Below, in pieces: positions 9,020 through 16,253 of a stretch of 64,000 bases of DNA. Position 1 is the first letter of the stretch; each line of letters opens with the position of its first letter. The DNA is taken from positions 124,001 through 188,000 of the forward strand of contig JACJYG010000005.1 of the NCBI GenBank assembly GCA_020636215.1, given 5' to 3'. Both the position numbers and the translations under genes were made by a program. The notes beneath the pieces were generated by a model. That model did not search any database and was not told the DNA's origin. It worked only from the letters and a program-made list of their open reading frames with translations. This DNA is from Lewinellaceae bacterium. GTDB lineage: Bacteria > Bacteroidota > Bacteroidia > Chitinophagales > Saprospiraceae.

Positions 9020-10012
9020 ATGGCCATTTGGATCGGTTTTTTTATTCTCATTTTTATTTTATTGGCGCTGGACCTTGGAGTGTTCAACAAAGACCCCCAC
9101 GCTATCACAGCCAGAGAAGCTCTGGGGTGGACCGGAGTGTGGGTGTCTCTCTCGTTATTGTTCAGTGTTTTCATCTTTTTTACCTATCAGGAGGGCTGGG
9201 TGCCCAATGAGGGAGGGCTCAGCGGGCAGGCTGCTGTGCTGAAATACCTGACCGGATATCTGGTAGAGCAGTCCCTTAGCATGGACAACGTCTTTGTGAT
9301 CGCGATGATCTTCACTTATTTTAAGGTGCCCAAGCAATATCAACACCGGGTGTTATTTTGGGGTATTCTCGGCGCCCTGATCTTCAGAGGAGTAATGATC
9401 GGCCTTGGGGTGGTATTGATCAAGCGTTTCGCCTGGATTACTTATATTTTTGGCGCTTTTCTTTTGTATTCCGCCTACAAAATGCTGGTGACAGATGAAG
9501 GCGTACACCCTCAGAAGAACCCTGTGATTAAATGGGCCAAGCGCTATTTTCCTATTACCAAAGGGTTTGAGGAAGAACGCTTTTTCGTGCGGCGCCGACA
9601 CCTGTGGGCGGCTACCCCTTTATTTATTACCCTACTGGTGGTGGAAACCACCGATATCATGTTCGCTTTTGACAGCATTCCCGCTATTTTTGCGATCACT
9701 ACGGACCCATTCCTCATCTTCACCTCCAACATTTTTGCTATTCTTGGCCTTCGCTCCTTATACTTCGTGCTGGCGGCCGTCATCGATAAATTTCGCTTCT
9801 TACAATATGCCCTGGTGTTTATCCTGGCCTATGTAGGGGTGAAAATGCTTCTGGTTCACCATGTTGATATTCCTGAATGGCTTTCCCTGGTGGTGATCGC
9901 CAGTTCGCTTTCCACAGGAGTATTGGCCTCCCTGCTCATCGAGCCCAAGCAGGAAGCTTTGGCCACGATGGAGGCAAGGGAGGAACCCGAAACAGAAGAA
10001 GTTGAGAAATAG
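9020..10012 (+). CDS. TerC family integral membrane protein
   Basis: 330 residues from the ATG at 9020; an upstream ATG at 8969 would add 17 residues unlike the family, so I prefer the internal start. Seven or more transmembrane segments, with the family-typical acidic residues inside membrane spans (ALDLGVFNK, SMDNVFVIAMIF, VETTDIMFAFDSIPAIFAIT). TerC/Alx-type proteins are linked to metal ion (manganese) export and tellurite resistance. The substrate here is not shown. Convergent with the VOC gene, with 4 bp between stops. Confidence 0.9.
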   Translation: MAIWIGFFILIFILLALDLGVFNKDPHAITAREALGWTGVWVSLSLLFSVFIFFTYQEGWVPNEGGLSGQAAVLKYLTGYLVEQSLSMDNVFVIAMIFTYFKVPKQYQHRVLFWGILGALIFRGVMIGLGVVLIKRFAWITYIFGAFLLYSAYKMLVTDEGVHPQKNPVIKWAKRYFPITKGFEEERFFVRRRHLWAATPLFITLLVVETTDIMFAFDSIPAIFAITTDPFLIFTSNIFAILGLRSLYFVLAAVIDKFRFLQYALVFILAYVGVKMLLVHHVDIPEWLSLVVIASSLSTGVLASLLIEPKQEALATMEAREEPETEEVEK

Positions 10013-10016
10013 TTGC

Positions 10017-10406
10017 CTATTCTCTCGAGTGCAGGGCCACGCGGTTGCCTTCCGTATCCAGGAAAACGCCCATATAACCATAGCCCTCTGCAATGAGCCT
10101 TTTGGGTTGGAGGACCTTGCCGCCATTGGGCTCAACCCGCGACAGTTCATTGGCCAGGTCCCCGGAGAAAGCCGTGAAATAGACCAACGCACCCTCGGAG
10201 GAAGGTTTGTAGAATTCTTTGTGACAGACCAGAGAGCCGCCTGACCCTATGCTTTTTTCCACCCAGGGAAACCAGGCCATCTCCAAATCGCCCATCTGCT
10301 GGTGATCTAGTTTATAACCCATAACGGCTTCGTAAAAGGCCGAAGCCCGTTTCATGTCAGTGACTGGAATCTCGAACCAGCCTACTACATTGTGATCTAC
10401 GTTCAT
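10017..10406 (-). CDS. VOC (glyoxalase/dioxygenase fold) family protein
   Basis: 129 residues with two beta-alpha-beta-beta-beta halves: VVGWFEIPVTDMKRASAFYEAVMGY opens the first, and ALVYFTAFSGDLANELSRVEPNGGKVLQPK with GVFLDTEGNRVALH forms the second. The family includes glyoxalase I and antibiotic-binding proteins; the substrate cannot be told. Its start lies 12 bp past the stop of the UmuD-like gene on the same strand, so the two probably form one transcript. Confidence 0.87.
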   Translation of the reverse strand: MNVDHNVVGWFEIPVTDMKRASAFYEAVMGYKLDHQQMGDLEMAWFPWVEKSIGSGGSLVCHKEFYKPSSEGALVYFTAFSGDLANELSRVEPNGGKVLQPKRLIAEGYGYMGVFLDTEGNRVALHSRE

Positions 10407-10418
10407 TATAACAGTATT

Positions 10419-10874
10419 TTAGGTGATAAAAACACTTGAATTTCGGCTAATGATATCCCGGACGACCCCCCAGACACTGAACCCCATTTCCGGTTCTACC
10501 TCCAGCATTTCTTCGTCTGATTGCAGATGAGGATGGCCGTCTTTGATCTTCAAACGCCGGATAGTAAATTCTCCTTCCAGAAAAGCTATGATGACATCAT
10601 TATGGCGCGGCGTTGCCTGCCGGTCCACTATGACAATATCACCATTGGTGTACCCCTCGGCAGCCAGCCGGCCTTCGGTCAGCATTACAAAAAAGGTTTG
10701 CGCCGGGTTGCGGATCACTGCCCGGCTCAGGTCAAAGCGCATGAAGCTGAATTCTTCCCCTGGCATGGGAAAAGACTGGGCGCTGCCTTCTGAAAGCTGC
10801 ATGTAGGGGGTCATGTCGGACAGGGCCACCACCGGCACCGTTTGAAATGCTTCAAAAACAAATGCGTTGGTCAT
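10419..10874 (-). CDS. UmuD/LexA-like S24 protein lacking both catalytic residues
   Basis: 151 residues, full length against UmuD (139). The alignment by eye is good: SFPMPGEEFSFMRFDLS, FFVMLTEGRLAAEGYTNGD, IVIVDR and GEFTIRRLK match the UmuD landmarks. In E. coli UmuD the catalytic pair is Ser60 and Lys97, 37 residues apart. The same positions here are Arg69 and Arg106, also 37 apart; both codons are CGG on the coding strand. The self-cleavage pair (Cys-Gly in UmuD, Ala-Gly in LexA) is replaced by Gln-Ser. The protein therefore should not cleave itself. No umuC-like polymerase is adjacent. It may act as a constitutive non-cleavable form, a decoy, or in a new role. First gene of a probable two-gene unit with the VOC protein. 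Confidence 0.85.
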   Translation of the reverse strand: MTNAFVFEAFQTVPVVALSDMTPYMQLSEGSAQSFPMPGEEFSFMRFDLSRAVIRNPAQTFFVMLTEGRLAAEGYTNGDIVIVDRQATPRHNDVIIAFLEGEFTIRRLKIKDGHPHLQSDEEMLEVEPEMGFSVWGVVRDIISRNSSVFIT

Positions 10875-10917
10875 TTTTTGTATAATTTGTTTTCAAAGAA
10901 CAATTATAAAAACATTT

Positions 10918-10933
10918 TGTTGTTTTTGCAACA
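10918..10933. promoter_or_regulatory. Candidate operator upstream of the UmuD-like gene
   Basis: TGTTG-N6-CAACA is a perfect 5-bp dyad in an AT-rich stretch about 45 bp upstream of the UmuD-like start. SOS-type genes are often controlled by such dyads. No other copy has been found in the window, so the regulator is unknown. Confidence 0.3.
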
Positions 10934-11058
10934 TTTTTGTTGGTTGTTTTAGCCGGGTATTTGGAAAATACGATAAATCCTTTTCATTTTTAGCCGGACA
11001 GTGCGCCTGATTCGATACTTTTGAAGCCTGATTTTCAAATTAAAACCATCCGTACGAC

Positions 11059-13119
11059 ATGCCAAACCAAGACATGAACCTTACCCAAAGGGCTGCCGAC
11101 AACATCCGTATTCTGGCAGCAGCAATGGTGGAACGCGCTAATTCCGGCCACCCCGGCGGAGCCATGGGGGGCGCCGATTTCATACACATCCTGTTCACGG
11201 AGTTTCTGAATTTTGACCCGAAAGACCCAAAATGGCCGCTTCGCGACCGTTTTTTCCTGGATCCGGGGCACATGTCGGCCATGTTATACACCATACTTCA
11301 TCTTTTTGGCTTGTACAGCACCGAAGACCTTCAGAATTTTCGGCAATGGGGCAGCCCAACGCCAGGACATCCTGAACTGGACCTGGAGCGGGGGGTGGAG
11401 AACACTTCCGGGCCGCTGGGCCAGGGCCACACCTTTGGCATTGGTGCGGCTATTGCGGAACGATTTCTCGCAGCCCGTTTCGGAGAAGCGGCGGCTCATA
11501 AAACCTTTCTCTATATTTCTGACGGAGGCATACAGGAAGAGATCTCTCAGGGTGCTGGCCGTGCCGCCGGCTTTCTGGGCCTGGGCAATGTCATTATGTT
11601 CTACGATGCCAATGACATCCAATTGTCCTCCGAAGTTTCGGAGGTGATGGACGAAGATACGGCAATGAAATACGAATCCTGGGGCTGGCACGTACAAACG
11701 GTTGAGGGTAACGCCCCGGACGCCATCCGGCGCGCTTTGCGGGCAGCCATTGCCGAAACGAAGCGGCCTTCTCTGATCATTGGCCGGACCATTATGGGCA
11801 AAGGAGCGCTTACCGAAACAGGGGCTTCTTTTGAAGGAGAAGTGGAGACACACGGGCAACCCCTGAGCAAAGCCGGGGCTTCTTTTGAAAAAACAGTGCT
11901 CCACCTTGGCGGAGACCCTGCAACGCCCTTCCAGGTTTTTCCGGAGGTAGCTGAATATTATACCAGGGTGCGCCAAGAAAAACACGAAGCGGCTACCCGC
12001 CGCCGCGAGGCCTACGCAGCCTGGAAAGCCGCTCAGCCCGAATTAGCTGTGAAGTTGGAAGATTATCTGGCGCGTCGGTTGCCGGCCCTTGATTTCACGG
12101 AGATCAAGCAAAAGGCTGGTACCGCTACCCGCAATGCTTCCGGTGCGGTGTTGGCCTTTCTGGCTGAAAAACTCGGCAACATGGTCGTCGCTTCAGCCGA
12201 CTTGTCCAATAGTGACAAAACCAACTCCTTCCTCAATAAAACCAGGCCTTTCAGTAAAGGTGATTTTTCCGGGGCGTTCCTGCAGGCCGGCGTTTCAGAG
12301 TTGACAATGGCCGCCTTGATGACGGGCATGGCTCTGCACGGTGGTATCATTCCGGCCTGTGGCACCTTCTTTGTGTTTTCCGATTTCATGAAGCCCACGA
12401 TTCGCCTGGCCGCATTGATGGAACAACCAGTCATATTCATCTGGACGCATGACGCTTTCCGGGTGGGGGAAGATGGCCCGACACACCAGCCGGTGGAACA
12501 GGAAGCGCAGATCCGTTTGTTGGAACAGTTGAAGAACCACTCTGGCCACAATAGCTTCCTGGCGCTGCGTCCTGCCGATGCGGACGAAACGACCGTCTGC
12601 TGGCAGATGGCCCTGGAAAATGCACATGGCCCTACCGGGCTGATCCTTTCCCGCCAGGATATCGCCAGCCTGCCCGCCCGCCCGGGCTCGACCCGCCTGG
12701 AAGATGCCCAGCAGGCCCGCAAAGGGGCTTACATCGTTCAGGAACCTAAAGGGGGGCAACCGGACCTCATCCTGGTAGGGAATGGTTCGGAAGTCGCCAC
12801 ATTAGTGGAAGGTGCTGCTCTGTTACAGGAGAAAAAGAAGTTGAAAGTACGCATCGTCTCCGCTCCTTCGGAAGGCTTATTTCGCAACCAGTCGCTCGAT
12901 TACCAATGGGAGGTGCTACCGCCCGATATTCCCACTATGGGCCTGACGGCCGGCCTGCCCGTTACGCTGCAAGGCCTGGTTGGCCCCCTCGGCAAATCCA
13001 TCGGCCTGGACCACTTCGGCCAATCGGCGCCTTATAATGTGCTGGACGAAAAGTTCGGCTTCACCGCCCAGAACGTCTACAAGCAGGCATTGGAATACCT
13101 GGAGGAAATGGAGGACTGA
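11059..13119 (+). CDS. tkt: Transketolase
   Basis: A 686-residue thiamine-diphosphate enzyme of the pentose phosphate pathway, cytoplasmic. It transfers two-carbon ketol units between sugar phosphates. The landmarks are all present: RANSGHPGGAMGGADF at the N-terminus, DPGHMSAMLY, GPLGQGHTFGIGAA, the ThDP/Mg site around YDANDIQLSS, and the pyrimidine-domain GEDGPTHQPVEQ. Length is standard for a single-chain transketolase. It is divergent from the UmuD-like gene across about 185 bp. It is followed by an inverted-repeat element, not by other pentose phosphate genes; zwf lies about 37 kb away. Confidence 0.95.
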   Translation: MPNQDMNLTQRAADNIRILAAAMVERANSGHPGGAMGGADFIHILFTEFLNFDPKDPKWPLRDRFFLDPGHMSAMLYTILHLFGLYSTEDLQNFRQWGSPTPGHPELDLERGVENTSGPLGQGHTFGIGAAIAERFLAARFGEAAAHKTFLYISDGGIQEEISQGAGRAAGFLGLGNVIMFYDANDIQLSSEVSEVMDEDTAMKYESWGWHVQTVEGNAPDAIRRALRAAIAETKRPSLIIGRTIMGKGALTETGASFEGEVETHGQPLSKAGASFEKTVLHLGGDPATPFQVFPEVAEYYTRVRQEKHEAATRRREAYAAWKAAQPELAVKLEDYLARRLPALDFTEIKQKAGTATRNASGAVLAFLAEKLGNMVVASADLSNSDKTNSFLNKTRPFSKGDFSGAFLQAGVSELTMAALMTGMALHGGIIPACGTFFVFSDFMKPTIRLAALMEQPVIFIWTHDAFRVGEDGPTHQPVEQEAQIRLLEQLKNHSGHNSFLALRPADADETTVCWQMALENAHGPTGLILSRQDIASLPARPGSTRLEDAQQARKGAYIVQEPKGGQPDLILVGNGSEVATLVEGAALLQEKKKLKVRIVSAPSEGLFRNQSLDYQWEVLPPDIPTMGLTAGLPVTLQGLVGPLGKSIGLDHFGQSAPYNVLDEKFGFTAQNVYKQALEYLEEMED

Positions 13120-13222
13120 GTGTCAGTTCATCAGTAGGCGGGGTGTGGGGCTGATAATTGTCATTGCAGCTTTGTGCAAAGCCATTTAGGTTGGAAGATA
13201 AGCGGGGAAACCGGTTATTTTG

Positions 13223-13385
13223 AGAAGCTGTTTGAATTTGGTTTTTAGAATTTATTATAGGCTATTTTTTCGTCAATCAAGGCTCTTTTTGAGCCTCGTA
13301 CCCATAGGTACGGGGCGAAAAAAAGCCGCAGAGTGGCGGAAAAAGAGGCATAATAAAACTGAAGGACTAAATTCAAACAGCTTCT
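13223..13385. repeat. Imperfect-palindrome element, family 1, copy A
   Basis: 163 bp bounded by inverted ends AGAAGCTGTTTGAATTT (left) and its complement at 13369-13385, with the match continuing imperfectly inwards. The centre holds CGTACC-CATA-GGTACG. A related element of 164 bp lies at 43403-43566 with similar ends and the shared core pattern CGAAAAA-AGCCG. No target duplication is visible here. It may be a MITE or a large REP-like structure. It lies 100 bp after transketolase and could also stop transcription. Confidence 0.75.
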
Positions 13386-13471
13386 GAAGCCACCAAAAAA
13401 TTAGAAAAAAGACAGTGGCCTTTTCACCGCATGCCGTCTACATACCAATTTTTTGAAGGAGCTTTTATATT

Positions 13472-14545
13472 ATGGAAGAATCCAAAGAAGGGGCAATAGC
13501 CAATGGTGCAAGCCATTATAACCTTCAGGCCGAATTGCAGCAACAATACGAACTTTTGCTGGATAAGTCGCAGCGCCTGGAAGACCGCCTGGAAGCCTTT
13601 GATTTCATCACCGATAGCGAGATAGGGGACACCCCGCTGCTACGGGCCCGCAACCTGGAACGCGAGCTGGGGTTCCGGCAGATCTATCTGAAGCTGGAAG
13701 GCGGGAATCCTACGGGCACCCAGAAAGACCGTATTGCTTTTGCCCAATGCGCCGACGCCCTGCGCCGTGGTTTCGACGGCATCTCCCTGGCTACCTGCGG
13801 GAACTACGGCATGGCCTGCGCCCTGGCTGCCAAATATGCCGCCCTGGATAGTGTGATCTTCATACCGGCTGCCTACCACACCCGCCGGGGCGCGGAGATG
13901 GAAAAACTGGGCGCCAGGATTATTACCGTGGATGGGGATTACGAAAAAGCAGTGGAAGCCTCTGTGGAATACGCCGCCAAAATGGAACTATATGACGCCA
14001 ACCCTGGTGGCGATAATACCTCTCTTCAGCTGAAGGCCTACGGTGAGATCGCGTTGGAGATCTACGACGAACTCCGGGATGCGCCGAGGGTCGTTGCGAT
14101 CCCTGTCTCCAATGGAACGGTAGTAGCAGGTGTGTACAAAGGTTTTCTGAGCCTGTTCCGACGGGGTAAAACTTCGCGGATGCCCCTGATCGTAGCGGGT
14201 TCATCGGCCCATAAAAACCCCATCGTGCAGGCTTTCCTGCAGGGCAAGGAAAGCTGCGAAGACCTGGAACCAGGAAGCATCAAGGAAACAGAGATCAACG
14301 AACCGCTGATTAACTGGCATTCCTTTGATGGGGACCTGGCCCTCAATGCCCTTCGGGCTACCGGCGGCTGGGCAAGTAATGTGACCGACCGGTCTATGTT
14401 GCGGCTGGCCAAAATACTGAAGGAGAAAGAAGGGCTTAATGTACTGCCGGCCGCTACGGCTGGCCTGGCGGCCCTCTCCACACCCACTGACCCGGAAATG
14501 CTTCAAAATGACCGCTTTGTTGCTATTTTGACCAGTAGGAAATAA
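13472..14545 (+). CDS. Threonine-synthase-like PLP enzyme (fold type II)
   Basis: 357 residues. GNPTGTQKDR carries the likely Schiff-base Lys85, and LATCGNYGMACALAAKYA is the phosphate/substrate loop of the threonine synthase/cysteine synthase fold. The usual threonine synthase is longer and has an N-terminal domain; this one has a short acidic leader (about 45 residues) and a C-terminus ending in VLPAATAGLAAL. It could be a threonine synthase paralogue or an enzyme for another beta/gamma-substituted amino acid. It precedes a DUF1611 gene on the same strand by about 120 bp, separated by a strong hairpin, and then a MurL-like PP-loop gene. The context argues for a specialised pathway over housekeeping threonine synthesis. 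Confidence 0.85.
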   Translation: MEESKEGAIANGASHYNLQAELQQQYELLLDKSQRLEDRLEAFDFITDSEIGDTPLLRARNLERELGFRQIYLKLEGGNPTGTQKDRIAFAQCADALRRGFDGISLATCGNYGMACALAAKYAALDSVIFIPAAYHTRRGAEMEKLGARIITVDGDYEKAVEASVEYAAKMELYDANPGGDNTSLQLKAYGEIALEIYDELRDAPRVVAIPVSNGTVVAGVYKGFLSLFRRGKTSRMPLIVAGSSAHKNPIVQAFLQGKESCEDLEPGSIKETEINEPLINWHSFDGDLALNALRATGGWASNVTDRSMLRLAKILKEKEGLNVLPAATAGLAALSTPTDPEMLQNDRFVAILTSRK

Positions 14546-14554
14546 TCAAGGGCC

Positions 14555-14589
14555 CAAACCTTTGAGGTTTCCAAAACCTCAAAGGTTTG
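14555..14589. terminator. Strong 16-bp hairpin between the PLP enzyme and DUF1611 genes
   Basis: CAAACCTTTGAGGTTT (14555-14570) and its exact complement (14574-14589) leave a 3-base loop. No T-run follows on either strand. It may be a rho-independent-like attenuator, an mRNA stabiliser or a dispersed palindrome; similar AAACCTCAAAGGTTT palindromes are, from memory, common in Bacteroidota genomes. Confidence 0.55.
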
Positions 14590-14665
14590 AGATAGGCTAA
14601 TAGTTTCATTTCCAGGGAAATATCCCAGAAATCATTATACTTTACACCATACATTATAAACATTA

Positions 14666-15754
14666 ATGGAAAACACACCCGTGCTGGATGGCAACACCAT
14701 CGTATACTGTGAAGGCGCTTTCAACACTCCGAACGGCAAAACGGCCCATGGGCTGGTGCGCCACACCCGGCGCTACAAGGTTTTGTCGGTGGTCGATAGC
14801 CGATACGCCGGGCAGGACGCCGGCGAGGTGCTAGATGGCGCCGCCAAAGGAATTCCTGTTTTTGCATCAGTGGAACAAGCTATAAAGGCCAGTCGGGATG
14901 CCGGTGCACCGGCCAGTTTTCTGGTCGTCGGCCTGGCGCCGGATGGAGGCCGCCTGCCGGCTCCGGCGCGCGAGCACATCCGCATTGCCATCGAACACGG
15001 TCTGCATGTGGACAGCGGCTTGCACGACTTCCTGTCAGACGACCTGGATATCAGCACCCTGGCGCAAGCTAAAGGGGTGCGCATCCGCGACGTACGCAAA
15101 ACGCCGCCACGCAGTGTGCTGCATTCTTTTACCGGCAATATCGAAAAAGTAGAAGCACTAAAGATCGCTGTGCTGGGCACGGATAGCGCAGTAGGCAAAC
15201 GAACCACTGCCTGGCTTATCGTAAAGGCTTTCCAAAAGGCGGGCTACAAAGCTGAGATGATCGGCACCGGGCAAACCGCCTGGATGCAGGGCGCCCGCTA
15301 CTGCCTCATCCTCGACTCCCTGATCAACGACTTTGTAGCCGGTGAGTTGGAGCACGCCACCTATCAGGCCTGGGTGGAGCAACAGCCCGATGTCATCGTC
15401 ATTGAAGGGCAGGGCAGCCTGATGAACCCCGCCTATCCGGGCGGCCATGAGATACTAGCCGCCTGCCGGCCCGATGTGGTGGTCCTGCAGCATGCCCCTA
15501 AACGCCTGGAATATGACGGATTCCCTGGCTACGCCCTCCACCCGCTGCCTGTTCAGATTGAAGCCATTGAACTACTGTCGGGTAAGCCGGTGGTGGCCAT
15601 CACCGTCAACCATGAAGAGATGACTCCGGAAGAAGTGCCGGCGGCCTGCCTCGAGATCACCCGTACTACCGGCCTGCCCGCCTCGGATGTACTGCTGCAG
15701 GGCGCCGATAGCCTGATGGAAACCCTGGCGGGCTATCTCAGGGAGAAGGTGTAG
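14666..15754 (+). CDS. DUF1611 family protein (DgcN-like), P-loop
   Basis: 362 residues. An N-terminal Rossmann-like half (about 10-150) is followed by a P-loop domain with GTDSAVGKRTTA (171-182), then VIVIEGQGSL and HPAYPGGHE-type motifs (here NPAYPGGHE). This is the DUF1611 family. Members called DgcN acetylate D-glutamate in D-glutamate breakdown, usually beside a dipeptide epimerase. No such epimerase is here; the next gene is a MurL-like PP-loop protein, a different kind of glutamate epimerase family. Family assignment is firm, substrate inferred only. Same strand as both neighbours. Confidence 0.87.
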   Translation: MENTPVLDGNTIVYCEGAFNTPNGKTAHGLVRHTRRYKVLSVVDSRYAGQDAGEVLDGAAKGIPVFASVEQAIKASRDAGAPASFLVVGLAPDGGRLPAPAREHIRIAIEHGLHVDSGLHDFLSDDLDISTLAQAKGVRIRDVRKTPPRSVLHSFTGNIEKVEALKIAVLGTDSAVGKRTTAWLIVKAFQKAGYKAEMIGTGQTAWMQGARYCLILDSLINDFVAGELEHATYQAWVEQQPDVIVIEGQGSLMNPAYPGGHEILAACRPDVVVLQHAPKRLEYDGFPGYALHPLPVQIEAIELLSGKPVVAITVNHEEMTPEEVPAACLEITRTTGLPASDVLLQGADSLMETLAGYLREKV

Positions 15755-15783
15755 GGGGGATCTGAATGGCTGGATGGCTGACC

Positions 15784-15860
15784 GTCTCTATAGAGCCGGT
15801 TAAAAATGGTTGAATGGTTGGACGTCTCTAAGGAGCCGGTTAAAAATGGCTGAAATCCAG
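15784..15860. repeat. 40-bp tandem repeat, two units (family 2, locus 1)
   Basis: Two direct units with a 40-bp period, each containing GTCTCTA-N4-AGCCGGTTAAAAATGG. The same unit, with the same 40-bp spacing, occurs in reverse orientation at 59.45-59.53 kb and degenerate at 58.19-58.26 kb. It follows immediately after the DUF1611 stop codon. Confidence 0.75.
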
Positions 15861-15867
15861 GAGGAGA

Positions 15868-16246
15868 CCCACCAGACGAGACGCACCAGACGCACAGACG
15901 CACCAGACCGACCAGCCCCGTCCGTCTAGCCAGCCGGATAAATCTCTGCGAGCCGGGCAAGCACACCAGACACATTAGACACACGAGACACATTAGACAA
16001 ACGAGACAAACGAGACATACCAGACACACCAGACATACCAGACATACCAGACCCACCAGACATACCAGACCCACCAGACACACCAGACATACCAGACACA
16101 CCAGACATACCAGACCCACCAGACACACCAGACATACCAGACACACCAGACATACCAGACATACCAGACATACCAGACATACCAGACCCACCAGACATAC
16201 CAGACATACCAGACGCACCAGACGCACCAGACGCACCAGACACCCC
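15868..16246. repeat. 9-bp minisatellite CAGACAYAC
   Basis: A degenerate lead-in (15868-15915) and a regular array from about 15963 to 16246 of some 31 units of 9 bp, mostly CAGACATAC, CAGACACAC and CAGACCCAC. All frames stay largely open because the unit is a multiple of three. In the frame of the downstream gene it would read Pro-Asp-Ile/Thr repeats, but a stop at 15939-15941 and the absence of any ATG/GTG/TTG inside mean it is probably untranslated. The same satellite, in opposite orientation, is at 63.58-63.70 kb. Confidence 0.9.
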
Positions 16247-16253
16247 AAACATT

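Noticed and set aside
12063..12722. 219-codon minus-strand frame
   Set aside because: Lies entirely inside transketolase.
15963..16246. CRISPR-like array
   Set aside because: The unit is only 9 bp with no spacers, and there are no cas genes.
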